Positions 41,241 to 50,939 of a DNA stretch of 64,000 bases are shown piece after piece. The stretch covers positions 372,001 through 436,000 of the forward strand of contig NZ_KB891996.1 of NCBI RefSeq assembly GCF_000373625.1. Reading direction: 5' to 3'. Positions within the stretch are counted from its first letter, which is position 1, and the number at the start of each line of letters is the position of its first letter. The translations under genes and the position numbers were made by a program. This DNA comes from Streptomyces sp. LaPpAH-108 (GTDB lineage: Bacteria; Actinomycetota; Actinomycetes; Streptomycetales; Streptomycetaceae). The notes below the pieces were generated by a model. That model was not told the DNA's origin, made no database searches, and worked only from the letters and a program-made list of their open reading frames with translations.

Positions 41241-42140
41241 TCAGTCGCAGGTGGCCAGGGCGACGGAGAGGACGGTGCACGTGGCGCCCGCCCTGTCGTT
41301 GGCCGCGTTCGGATCGCTCGGAGACGAGGAGGTGCGGGCCGCGGTGACATTGACGGGGCCGAGGGCGAGGAGCCCGATGGGGAGGCGGAACGTGGAGACG
41401 GTGCCGGCGCCGCCGGCGATGCTCTCGTAGGTACAGGTGACCCTGCCCGGTGCGGCAGTACAGCCGGTCGACAGGTTCGTGGCCGTCTTCCCCGCCGGGA
41501 GCGTCGCGGTCAGGGTGACCGCCGTGGCGGTGCCGGGGCCGTGGTTGCGGGTGGTGAGGGTGTAGGACAGGTAGGGCACCAGGATTCCGAGATGCGGCTG
41601 CGCGCTCAGGCGTACCTCCAGGTCGGCCTCGGCGGGCGTGTTGGTGACCGTGATGGTGGGGCCGTCCGCGGTGGCTTCGCCGCCGTTGGCGTAGAGCTGG
41701 TAGCGCAGGACGAAGGTGCCTGCCGGGGTCTGCGGGTCGACGCGCAGGGTGATCGAGCCGCTGAACGCTTCGCCGCCCTGCAGATCACCGAGCGGTACCC
41801 GTGGGCCGTACCCCGCCACCTCGGTGCAGGGGCCCGTATTACCGGTGCACGACTCGATGGTGGTGAACGCGTCGAGGGAACCGAGGGCCGTGGATCCGGC
41901 GTAGAAGTTCTCACCCGCGCCGGACCTGGGGGTGTCCGCAGTGCCGGTGAAGTGGATGGTGAAGGTCTCACCGGCGGCCACCGTGGTGGACGAGACGCTG
42001 ACGGAGGAGACGGCATGCGCGGGAGCAAGCAGGAACTGCATGCCCGTCACAGCGAGCAGGAACGCCACGCAGAGGGTCCAGACACGGGCCGACCTGCGGG
42101 GGCGTCGAGACTGGTGCAGGCAGGAGGCGGATTGTTTCAC
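41241..42140 (-). CDS. Secreted protein with DUF11-like Ig-type domain
   Basis: 299 residues. Long basic n-region then hydrophobic VWTLCVAFLLAVTGMQFLLA and APAHAV cleavage site. Mature part: a beta-domain with SVSSTTVAAGETFTIHFTG and GSITLRVDPQTPAGTFVLRY, then a DUF11-like repeat (ADLEVRLSAQPHLGILVPYLSYTLTTRNHGPGTATAVTLTATLP). Six Cys could form disulfides. Resembles adhesive or structural exoproteins; no enzyme motif, no sortase signal. Confidence 0.8.
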   Translation of the reverse strand: MKQSASCLHQSRRPRRSARVWTLCVAFLLAVTGMQFLLAPAHAVSSVSVSSTTVAAGETFTIHFTGTADTPRSGAGENFYAGSTALGSLDAFTTIESCTGNTGPCTEVAGYGPRVPLGDLQGGEAFSGSITLRVDPQTPAGTFVLRYQLYANGGEATADGPTITVTNTPAEADLEVRLSAQPHLGILVPYLSYTLTTRNHGPGTATAVTLTATLPAGKTATNLSTGCTAAPGRVTCTYESIAGGAGTVSTFRLPIGLLALGPVNVTAARTSSSPSDPNAANDRAGATCTVLSVALATCD

Positions 42141-42301
42141 CGGCGGTATTCCTTTTTCGTAAGGGTCACGATGAGCGGTATCGGGGCACCACCGGACAGG
42201 ATGATCGGGACGACACCGGGGTACGACCGCACCCTCCCAACGACCGCCTCACCACGAAGGACACCGCCCAGCCGCTTCGGGTGAGTGACAGGTCCTGCGG
42301 C

Positions 42302-42451
42302 TCAAGGCGGTTCTGTGGGTACGTCTCCGTGTACGTCTCCGTCGGGTGAGGACTCGTCGGGGGGCCGCGTGAACAAGAAGTCCTCGAAGGCATCCAGCCC
42401 GAACAGCATGAGCACGAGCAGTACCGGCAGCAGCAGGGCGATCACGACCAT
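42302..42451 (-). CDS. 49-residue single-span membrane protein
   Basis: MVVIALLLPVLLVLMLFGLDAF forms one membrane helix; an acidic tail EDFLFTRPPDESSPDGDVHG follows. GGGAGG lies just before the ATG at 42451 (short 4-base spacing). Pattern (helix plus DAFEDFLF and acidic end) recurs in tiny Streptomyces proteins; function unknown. Confidence 0.6.
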   Translation of the reverse strand: MVVIALLLPVLLVLMLFGLDAFEDFLFTRPPDESSPDGDVHGDVPTEPP

Positions 42452-42737
42452 GACGCCTCCCGATGAAGCAGTGATCACCGGATCGCGGTGACACCCCCTG
42501 GCCACGCTGGTACGAACGGGCGAATGCCGCTCGCTCGACGCGGGAGCGTGTAGACCAATCAGGTGATATTTGCGGTATCAGGCTCCTCGCGGTGCCAGAA
42601 GCGCGCGCTGTGGGGGCGGCGTCGGGAGATCGCCTGACGGCCGTGGGCCGCGTTCGGCTGAACCGCTGACTGTCCCGTAGCCGTTGTGCGGGCACGGTCG
42701 GCGTCGACAGGCCGGCCGTCGAGTCCAGGAGGTCACC

Positions 42738-43058
42738 GTGCCCACACCGCTGATCACGTCACCGGAACAGCCCGGCCCACCCGAGTCACCCGGTCCGCCC
42801 GGCCCGTCCCGCCGTGACCGGCTCGGGCCGCGCGGGCTGCTGAGCCGGTGCAGGGCCGTGCCGGACGCGGACGCGGCCCCCGTCCGGCAGGCGCCGCAGG
42901 AGCACCCGGCCGACGGCGCTCCGGAGCCTCCCGGCGCTCCCCTGCCGCCCGCCCTGCTGTCGCTGCCCGCGGGTTTTGAGCCGAAGCGTGACCTGGCCGT
43001 CTCCGCCGTGCCCGCGGAGGCGACGTCCGGTCGCCGATGCGGCGAGAGCGCGACCTGA
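42738..43058 (+). CDS. Small Pro-rich protein upstream of the thaumatin-glucanase gene
   Basis: 106 residues from GTG 42738, which has an almost perfect AGGAGG with 5-base spacing. Pro/Arg/Ala-rich (SPEQPGPPESPGPPGPSRRD, LPPALLSLPAGFEPKRDLAV). No signal peptide or domain. It ends 11 bp before the exoenzyme start, so it may be coupled to it. Could be a real small regulator or a leader frame; family not recognised. Confidence 0.5.
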   Translation: MPTPLITSPEQPGPPESPGPPGPSRRDRLGPRGLLSRCRAVPDADAAPVRQAPQEHPADGAPEPPGAPLPPALLSLPAGFEPKRDLAVSAVPAEATSGRRCGESAT

Positions 43059-43069
43059 AAGGGGATGTC

Positions 43070-44653
43070 ATGCGCAGACGTTCACTCCTGCTGATCCTGT
43101 TGCTGGTCGTCGTCGGCGCGGCGGCCACGAGTTCGGTGATCCTGGGTCGGCAGACCGGTGTCACCCACCTCGACGGGGCACCGGCCGCGGACGTGAGCAC
43201 CGCGGAGCACACCGTGACCTTGCAGAACAGGACCTCCGGCCGCGTCTGGATCGGCAGCAACGTCAACGCGGACGGCTCAGCCGCGCTGACCGGGCTTCCG
43301 GCCCTCGACCCCGGGCAGTCCGCCACCCTCACCGTCCCCGAGCGGGAGGGCGCCGGGCACTGGCGCGGCACGTTCTTCGCCCGGCAGGGATGCTCGGGCC
43401 AGGACGGCACCACCTTCCACTGCGCGGTCGGCGACTGCGGCCCCTACGCCGACCACTGCACCACCGGTCAACAGCCCACCAGCCTGGCCGAGTTCAACTT
43501 CGATCCGGCCGACTCGCTCGCGCCCTGGTACGACGTCAGCTACGTCGACGCCGTATCGGCCGCCGTCACCATCACCCCGAACGACGTGACACCGCCCGGG
43601 ACGGGCGAGTGCGCGGTGGCGGGCTGCGCCGTCGATCTGCTGGCGTCCTGCCCGGCCGACGACCTGGTGAAGGACCAGGCCACGGGCAAGCCGCTGGTGT
43701 GCGTCAACCCCGACCGGGACGCCAAGACCCCCTACAGCGACGCGGTCAACGCCACGTGCCCCACCGCGTACGCCTGGTCGAAGCAGGACGCGGAGCCCGG
43801 GAACCGGACCATGTACCAGTGCACCAAGTGCACCGGTCTGACCGTCACCTTCAACGGCTCCGGCGACGCGGCCCCCGCACCGGCGGCCTCGTCCGGCTCC
43901 GGTGGCGGCGGTACCTCGCAGGCCGCGGACCACCGCAAGGGCATCAGTCTCAACCCGGTCGACGGCGCCTCCCAGGCCCTGGCCGACTCCGGCGCGTCCT
44001 GGTACTTCAACTGGGCCTCGTCCACCGGCGCCGTCACCCGGCCGGACGGCGTCGAGTACGTCCCGATGATCTGGGGCCCCGGCTCCGTGACCGACGAGGA
44101 GCTGGGTAAGGCCGGGCAAGAGGGCACCGAACTCCTCGGCTTCAACGAACCCGACTCGGCCACCCAGTCGGACATGTCGCCCGAACAGGCCCTGGATCTC
44201 TGGCCCAGGCTGGAGAACACCGGTCTGCGCCTGGGCGCCCCGGCGGTCTCCCACGACGCCGACGTGCCGGGCGGCTGGCTCGACCGCTTCATGCGGGGAG
44301 CCGAGCAGCGCGGCCTGCGCGTCGACTTCATCCCCCTGCACTGGTACGGCGCCGACTTCGGCCCGGACGCCGCCGCCCAGCTGCGCGACTACATCCAGCG
44401 GGTCCACGACCGCTACCACAAGCCGATCTGGCTCACCGAGTACGGCCTGACCGACTTCTCCCAGGGCAGCCCCCGTTACCCCGACCAGCGGCAGGAGACC
44501 GACTTCATCACGTCCTCGACGCGGATGCTGGACGGTCTGGACTTCGTGGAGCGCTACGCCTGGTTCACGCTGTCCACGCGGACCAGCCCGACCGGTCTGT
44601 ACGACGGCACGACCGCGAACGCCGCAGGCCGGGCCTACCGCGAGGCGGGCTGA
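43070..44653 (+). CDS. Secreted thaumatin-like - glycoside hydrolase (GH128-type) fusion
   Basis: 527 residues. Signal/anchor helix RRRSLLLILLLVVVGAAATSS. Residues ~46-262 are a thaumatin-like domain: HTVTLQNRTSGRVWIGSN, HWRGTFFARQGC, LAEFNFDPADSLAPWYDVSYVD, CPTAYAWSKQD and 11 cysteines. A Ser/Gly linker (~263-288) leads to a TIM-barrel hydrolase (Glyco_hydro_cc / GH128 type): KGISLNP, MIWGPGS, LLGFNEPD (Glu 360) and PIWLTEYGLTDF (Glu 457), the two catalytic acids. GH128 enzymes cut beta-1,3-glucan and thaumatin-like proteins bind it, so a fungal-wall-active exoenzyme is inferred. ATG 43070 follows AAAGGGG. Confidence 0.88.
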   Translation: MRRRSLLLILLLVVVGAAATSSVILGRQTGVTHLDGAPAADVSTAEHTVTLQNRTSGRVWIGSNVNADGSAALTGLPALDPGQSATLTVPEREGAGHWRGTFFARQGCSGQDGTTFHCAVGDCGPYADHCTTGQQPTSLAEFNFDPADSLAPWYDVSYVDAVSAAVTITPNDVTPPGTGECAVAGCAVDLLASCPADDLVKDQATGKPLVCVNPDRDAKTPYSDAVNATCPTAYAWSKQDAEPGNRTMYQCTKCTGLTVTFNGSGDAAPAPAASSGSGGGGTSQAADHRKGISLNPVDGASQALADSGASWYFNWASSTGAVTRPDGVEYVPMIWGPGSVTDEELGKAGQEGTELLGFNEPDSATQSDMSPEQALDLWPRLENTGLRLGAPAVSHDADVPGGWLDRFMRGAEQRGLRVDFIPLHWYGADFGPDAAAQLRDYIQRVHDRYHKPIWLTEYGLTDFSQGSPRYPDQRQETDFITSSTRMLDGLDFVERYAWFTLSTRTSPTGLYDGTTANAAGRAYREAG

Positions 44654-47574
44654 AGGGAGCGCAGTTTTCCCTCGATCTTCGCGGCGTCCGGGTGACCGGA
44701 CTCCGCGAAGATCGCCAGGGCTTGGCGCCAGCTGCCGTCGGCCGCCTCGGGATCGCCCGAGGCCAGCTGGACGTCGCCCAGGTGGCCCAGGGTGTGGCCC
44801 TCCCCCCACCGGTTGCCGATGTCCCGGTGGGTGGTGAGGGCCCGCGTGTAGTACTCGACCGCGCGGTCATGGGCGCCCAACCGGTGGTGGACGGTGCCGA
44901 GCACGTCGAGCGTGACGCCCTCGACCCATCGGTTGCCTCCGGCGCGCAGCACGGTCAGGGCCTGCTCCAGGCAGGCGACAGCGTCGTCGAACCGCCCGAG
45001 CCGCTGGTAGGCGTCGCCCAGATTGCTCAGGGAGAGCCCTTCGCCCCAGCTGCTGCCGACGGCCCGGCCGAGGGCAAGGCCGCGGCGGCTGTACACCGCG
45101 GCCTTGGCGAACTGTCCGGCGTGGAGGTAGGCGTCGCCCAGGTTGCCGACGGCCCGCAGCCTGCCCCGCACGTCGCCGAGTTCCCGGAAGACGGTCATCG
45201 CCCGGAGGTAGTGGTCGATGGCCTCGTCGTAGCGGTTCGCGCAGCGCAGTGCCGAGGCGGTGTCCATGAGAGCCTGTGCCTCACCGGGGCGGTCGTGGGC
45301 GGCGCGGGCGGCGGACAGGCCGGTGCGGGCGGCGCCGTACCAGTCGTCCAGGTGGCCGCGGAGGTGGAAGAACCCCCACAGAGCGGCGGGCAGTCGCCAG
45401 GCGATGGTGGACTTCCCGGACTCGGCGGCCTGGTGGACCGCGGCGACGAGGTTGGCTCGTTCGGTCTCGCACCAGTTCACGGCCTGGTCGTGGGTGGTGA
45501 ACGTCAGGGGCTTGCAGGAGGGCGGCGGCGGTGCCAGGGCGATCCGGTGGCGGTCGGGGGTGATGTGCGGGTGGGTGGCGTCCGCGGTGTGCAGGTACCA
45601 GGACAGCAGCCGCTCCACCGCCAGGTCACGCTCCTGGGGTGTCTCCTCGGCGTGGGCGCGCTCGGTGGCGTAGACGCGCAGCAGGTCGTGCAGCGTGTAG
45701 CGGCCGGGAAAGTGCTCGGTGAGCAGATGGGCGCGGGTCAGCTCCGCGAGCAGGCCGCGCGTCTCGCGCGGGGGGAGCCCGGCGAGAGCGGCCGTGGCGG
45801 GCGCGGAGAGGTCCGGGCCGCGGTGCAGTCCCAGCAGTCTGAACAGCCGCGCGGCCGGTGCGGAAAGAAGCTCGTACGACGAGGCGAAGACGGTCCGTAC
45901 GTCGATGGTGACGTCGTCCCCGGCGAAGGCGTCGAGGTTCTCGGGGCTGTCGCGCAGTTCGTCGGCGATGGCGCCGAGCGGGAAGCCGGGGTGGGTGGCG
46001 GCGCGGGCGGCGACCACGGCGAGGGCCAGCGGCAGCAGGGCGCACCGGGCGACGATCTCGTCCACCGCCGCCGGGTCCTCCGCCAGCCGGTCGGCGCCGA
46101 GCCTGCGCGCCAGGAACTCGTGCGCCTCGGCGGGCGTCAGCTGGCTCAGGGTCAGCGGCTGTGCCCCCTCGCCGACGACCAGGCCGGTGAGCTGGTTGCG
46201 GCTGGTGACGATGACGAGGCAGCCCGGGCAGCCGGGCAGCAGCGGGCGGACCTGCTCGCTGTCACGGGCGTTGTCGAGGAGGATCAGCACCCGCCGCTTG
46301 GCCAGCATGCTGCGGTAGAGCGCGGTCTGGGCCTCGAGTCCGGAGGGGAGCTGCTGCGGGGGAACCCCGAGGGCGTCGAGCAGGATGCGTATGGCCTCCT
46401 GCGGCGGCATGACCGACCCGGTCGGGTCGAAGCCGCGCAGATTGACGAAAAGCTGTCCATCGGGGAAGTGCTCGGCGACCCGGTGGGCCAGGTGCACCGC
46501 CAGGGTCGTCTTGCCGACACCGGCCATGCCGCTGATCGCGCTGATCACCAGGGTGGGGAGGGCACCTCCGTCGAGGGGAAACAGGCCGCGGGCCCACTCC
46601 AGTTCGGCATTTCGTCCGGTGAACACGGCCAGTTCACCGGGGAGTTGAGCGATCCGAGGAGGGTCCGCCCGGACGGCGGGTTCCGGGGCGGCGTCGCTCC
46701 GGGCCGCGCCCGAAGTGCTCGCGGCCGTGCCGGTCATGGCGGTCGTGGTGCCGGGGGCGGCGGCCTCCTCGGTACGGTGCCGGGGCCGGAGATCCAGGCT
46801 CCGGTCGGTCGCCAGGATGCGGGTGTGCAGGTCCCGCAGGGCCGCACCGGGTTCGACTCCCAGCTCGCTCACCAGCGTGGTGCGCGTCCCGCGGTACGCC
46901 GCCAGCGCTTCGGCCTGCCGCCCGGAGCGGTAGAGCGCCAGCATCAGCAGGCGGCACAGTTCCTCCCGCAGCGGGTGCTCATCCGTCAGCGCCATCAGCT
47001 CCGCGATCGCCTGCCCGTGCCGGCCGAGCCGGACGTCCAGGTCCAGGCGCCGCTCCAGGGCGTTCAGCCGCTCCTCGGCCAGCCGTGAGCGTTCGGCCTC
47101 GGCCAGGGGGCCGGGCAGACCGGCCAGCGCCATGCCCTGCCACCCGTCGAGGGCTTCGTGCAGCAGGTCCGCGGCGGCCGACTCGTCACCGGAGGCGGCG
47201 GCCTCGGCCGCGTCCCGGACCCTTCGTTCGAACTCGGCGAGGTCCAGGGCGGTTTCAGGTATCCGGATCGTGTATCCGTCCCCGACCGACACGATCGTGC
47301 GCGGTGGGTCGGCGGGGTCGCGGTCGGGCTCCAGCACCTTGCGCAGCCGGGAGACGTACGTACGCAGGACCGACACGGCGGCCGTCGGCGGCTCCAGGCC
47401 CCAGACGGCATCGACCAGCTCGGCGAGAGTGACGGCCCGCTTCCGGCGCAGCAACAGCGCGGCCAGCACGACGCGTTGCTGCGGCGAACCCAGCCCCAGC
47501 TCACGGTCCCCGCACCAGGCCCGGACCGGCCCCAGCACGGAGAAACGTAAAGCGTTCCAGTTCGCTGTGTTCAT
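44635..47574 (-). CDS. AfsR-like STAND regulator: SARP (HTH-BTAD), NB-ARC and TPR domains
   Basis: 979 residues. OmpR-type winged helix (~8-105, GSPQQRVVLAALLLRRKRAVTL, YVSRLRKVLEPDR), bacterial transcriptional activation domain (~110-255), NB-ARC ATPase with P-loop ISGMAGVGKTT (~348-357) and LILLDNARDSEQVRPLLPGC (Walker B), then about six TPRs (SNLGDAYQRLGRFDDAVACL, YTRALTTHRDIGNRWGEGHTLGHLG). Same layout as AfsR, so probably an ATP-gated activator of secondary metabolism or exoenzymes. Its 3' end overlaps the convergent thaumatin-hydrolase gene by 19 bp. Upstream 47575-47911 shows no gene. Confidence 0.92.
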   Translation of the reverse strand: MNTANWNALRFSVLGPVRAWCGDRELGLGSPQQRVVLAALLLRRKRAVTLAELVDAVWGLEPPTAAVSVLRTYVSRLRKVLEPDRDPADPPRTIVSVGDGYTIRIPETALDLAEFERRVRDAAEAAASGDESAAADLLHEALDGWQGMALAGLPGPLAEAERSRLAEERLNALERRLDLDVRLGRHGQAIAELMALTDEHPLREELCRLLMLALYRSGRQAEALAAYRGTRTTLVSELGVEPGAALRDLHTRILATDRSLDLRPRHRTEEAAAPGTTTAMTGTAASTSGAARSDAAPEPAVRADPPRIAQLPGELAVFTGRNAELEWARGLFPLDGGALPTLVISAISGMAGVGKTTLAVHLAHRVAEHFPDGQLFVNLRGFDPTGSVMPPQEAIRILLDALGVPPQQLPSGLEAQTALYRSMLAKRRVLILLDNARDSEQVRPLLPGCPGCLVIVTSRNQLTGLVVGEGAQPLTLSQLTPAEAHEFLARRLGADRLAEDPAAVDEIVARCALLPLALAVVAARAATHPGFPLGAIADELRDSPENLDAFAGDDVTIDVRTVFASSYELLSAPAARLFRLLGLHRGPDLSAPATAALAGLPPRETRGLLAELTRAHLLTEHFPGRYTLHDLLRVYATERAHAEETPQERDLAVERLLSWYLHTADATHPHITPDRHRIALAPPPPSCKPLTFTTHDQAVNWCETERANLVAAVHQAAESGKSTIAWRLPAALWGFFHLRGHLDDWYGAARTGLSAARAAHDRPGEAQALMDTASALRCANRYDEAIDHYLRAMTVFRELGDVRGRLRAVGNLGDAYLHAGQFAKAAVYSRRGLALGRAVGSSWGEGLSLSNLGDAYQRLGRFDDAVACLEQALTVLRAGGNRWVEGVTLDVLGTVHHRLGAHDRAVEYYTRALTTHRDIGNRWGEGHTLGHLGDVQLASGDPEAADGSWRQALAIFAESGHPDAAKIEGKLRSLQPASR

Positions 47575-47873
47575 CTTGCGGACTGTAGCGACGCCCCCGC
47601 CCCGGCGGGGTCCACGCATCGAACTGTTGTCTACCGGCTACCGCCACGACACGAGAGCCCGCCGTCACGGCAGGAGGCATGGCAGATCCGCTGCCGAGCA
47701 CCGCCAGCGGCACGACGACGAGAACGGCCGCACCGGGCGCCACCGACCCGACGACCAGGGGATGGATCACGGCACGCTCGCCGCACGTCTGTCCACCGGT
47801 TGTCCACCGGTGGCAGTCATGGTGCCCCGGGAGAGGCGCCCCCTCGCCACGGAATGGCCTCGGAAAGCACAAA

Positions 47874-47904
47874 GGCCCAGGTCAGACGGTGTCTGTCCTG
47901 GGCC
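47874..47904 (-). terminator. Terminator of the tRNA-Thr transcript
   Basis: GGCCCAGG/CCTGGGCC arms (47874-47881, 47897-47904) extended inside by CAGAC/GTCTG; on the minus strand it is followed by TTTGTGCTTT. Lies 8 bp beyond the tRNA 3' end. Confidence 0.85.
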
Positions 47905-47911
47905 TCGCCAG

Positions 47912-47985
47912 AGCCCCCTGTCGGATTCGAACCGACGACCTACGCATTACAAGTGCGTTGCTCTGGCCAGCTGAGCTAAGGAGGC
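47912..47985 (-). tRNA. tRNA-Thr (anticodon UGU)
   Basis: 74-nt cloverleaf on the minus strand: acceptor GCCTCCT/AGGGGGC (one T-G pair), D-arm AGCTCAGCTGGCCAGAGC, anticodon stem ACGCA/TGCGT with loop CTTGTAA (anticodon TGT), T-arm GTCGGTTCGAATCCGAC. CCA is not encoded; discriminator is T. Reads ACA/ACG-type Thr codons, rare in this GC-rich genome. Confidence 0.97.
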
Positions 47986-48200
47986 GGGACGGGCGCTCGG
48001 GGCGCTCGTGCCTGTGAAGTGTACCCATCCGGTGGGGCGGGGCCGGGGGAAATTCGCTGGAAGTGACGGGGGCCGGGGTACTGACAGGACGCGGGGGCGG
48101 CAGGTACGGTCCGAGGCAGTTCACCCAGGTGGACTACGTCAACCACCTTCCTACAACGGATCGTCCGGCACGTTCCTGCCGGTAGAAGGGGGCCTCCAGC

Positions 48201-49340
<1,140 letters not shown>

Positions 49341-49380
49341 CACACCGGCACACCGACGGCACCGAAAGAGAGCATCACAG

Positions 49381-49406
49381 GAGAGGGGTCCTTCGGGGCC
49401 CCTCTC
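49381..49406 (+). terminator. Terminator after msiK
   Basis: GAGAGGGGTCC / GGGCCCCTCTC stem closed by a TTCG tetraloop (49392-49395). Confidence 0.88.
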
Positions 49407-49564
49407 CCCGTTCCCGGCCCCCGTCCACCCCGCCCGAAAAACCCCGGCACAGCGACCATTCCGGGCCCCGGCGTCAACCCCCTACCCACAAAGCGGCACC
49501 ACTTCATCCCCCATAAGGGTGACTAAATGTCGCCAAATCATTACCGGGCGCTACCCTCACTCGC

Positions 49565-50047
49565 GTGAAGCACTCCACCACCTCTCAGACGCGCCGCGGC
49601 CACCGGGGCGGACCCGCCCGCCGGGCCGGCCGCACGCTCGCCCTCGTCCTGCCCGTCGTCCTGGTGCTCTCCGGAACCCTCGCGGTCACCCGGGTCAACT
49701 GGACGGGAAGCCCCGCCAGCTCGGTGCTCACCGCGTCGGACGTCACCGCGGCGGAGATCTCCGGCAAGGCGCCCGCCGCCCGCCCGGCCGCGCACAAGGC
49801 CGCCCCCGAGGACGCGCTGCGCGACCGTCTGATGGGCGAGCTGCAGCACAAGAACCCCGGCGTGGTCCTCACCCACCTCCAGCAGGCGGTCAACGGCCGC
49901 CCCGGGCTCGCCGCGCACTGCTCCGACATCGCCCGCGCCCTCGGCAAGGCCGCCGTCCGCATCTACGGCGCCTCCCGCGCCCAGTCGTACGCCCGCCCCG
50001 TCTGCGACACGTCCTTCGCCTCCGGCGTCCTGACCGCGCGCGGCTGA
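49565..50047 (+). CDS. Secreted or membrane-anchored hypothetical protein
   Basis: 160 residues from GTG 49565. Arg-rich n-region then LALVLPVVLVLSGTLAVT (signal or anchor), an Ala/Pro/Lys linker, and a helical domain with two Cys (HCSDIARALG, VCDTSF) likely disulfide-bonded. GVVLTHLQQAVNGRPGLAAHC is the conserved-looking core. Family not recognised. Confidence 0.7.
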   Translation: MKHSTTSQTRRGHRGGPARRAGRTLALVLPVVLVLSGTLAVTRVNWTGSPASSVLTASDVTAAEISGKAPAARPAAHKAAPEDALRDRLMGELQHKNPGVVLTHLQQAVNGRPGLAAHCSDIARALGKAAVRIYGASRAQSYARPVCDTSFASGVLTARG

Positions 50048-50118
50048 GCCGGGACCGGCCCGGGCCGACGCGCGGTCGGCTCCCGCCCCCCGCCGGGGCG
50101 CCACGTACAGTTCGGGGC

Positions 50119-50853
50119 ATGAGCCACCCGAGCGCCGCGTCGCGCCCCACTCAAGCCGTCGTCCTGGCCGGTGGCCAGGGCTCGCGGCTGCGCCCCTACA
50201 CCGACGACCGGCCCAAGCCGATGGTCGAGATCCCCGGCACGGGCACCCCGATCATCGGCCACCAGCTGACCTGGCTGGCCGAGGAGGGCGTCACCGACGT
50301 GGTGGTCTCCTGCGGCCATCTCGCCGAGGTCCTGGAGAAGTGGCTGGCCACCGCCGACCTGCCGCTGTCCGTCAGCACGGTCGTCGAGACGGAACCCCTC
50401 GGCCGCGGCGGCGGTCTGAAGTACGCCGCCGCGCACCTCCCGCACCCCGACCGGCCCTGGTACGCCACCAACGGCGACATCTGGACCCGCTTCTCGCTGC
50501 GGGACATGGCCGACTTCCACACCGAGCGGGACGCGGTGGCCACCCTCGCGCTCGCCCGGCCGCGGCTGCCCTGGGGCGCGGTGAAGACCGACGGGTTCGG
50601 GCACATCACCGACTTCATCGAGGCGCCGCCCTCCACCGTCGAGATCAACGCGGGCGTCTACGTCTTCTCCCCCGAGTTCCACGATCTGCTGCCCGAGCGC
50701 GGCGACCACGAGCGGACCACCTTCCCCCGCCTCGCCCGTGAGCGCAGGCTCGCCGGGTTCCCGCTCCCGCAGGGCGCCTACTGGCGGGCCATCGACACCG
50801 CCAAGGACCTCACCGAGGCCGCCAAGGAGCTGAACGGCCAGCGCGGCGCCTGA
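50119..50853 (+). CDS. Sugar-1-phosphate nucleotidyltransferase
   Basis: 244 residues. VVLAGGQGSRLRPYTDDRPKPMVEI is the NTP-binding signature (split: AGGQGSRLRP and RPKPM), YATNGDIWTRFSL carries the metal Asp, and FIEAPPSTVEINAGVYVFSPE is the sugar-site region. Makes an NDP-sugar (GDP-mannose or ADP/UDP-glucose-like); specificity not readable. It is a short form lacking the left-handed beta-helix tail. Terminator follows at 50881-50923. Confidence 0.88.
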   Translation: MSHPSAASRPTQAVVLAGGQGSRLRPYTDDRPKPMVEIPGTGTPIIGHQLTWLAEEGVTDVVVSCGHLAEVLEKWLATADLPLSVSTVVETEPLGRGGGLKYAAAHLPHPDRPWYATNGDIWTRFSLRDMADFHTERDAVATLALARPRLPWGAVKTDGFGHITDFIEAPPSTVEINAGVYVFSPEFHDLLPERGDHERTTFPRLARERRLAGFPLPQGAYWRAIDTAKDLTEAAKELNGQRGA

Positions 50854-50880
50854 GGCCCCCGCACACCGAACCCCACGCAT

Positions 50881-50923
50881 ACGACAGGGCCCGTACCGAT
50901 CGCACGGTACGGGCCCCTGTCGT
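50881..50923. terminator. Bidirectional terminator between nucleotidyltransferase and DoxX genes
   Basis: Long near-perfect hairpin: ACGACAGGG-CCCGTACCG pairs with CGGTACGGG-CCCCTGTCGT around ATCGCA, between convergent stops. Confidence 0.88.
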
Positions 50924-50939
50924 GCGTCCTGACAGCCAC

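Noticed and set aside
47905..47990. Integrated element at tRNA-Thr
   Set aside because: No integrase and no second copy of the tRNA 3' end found in the neighbouring sequence.
47679..48017. Rightward frame ending in PCRIRTDDLRITSALLWPAELRR
   Set aside because: This is the well-known false protein produced by reading the antisense of a tRNA gene; the tRNA-Thr explains it.
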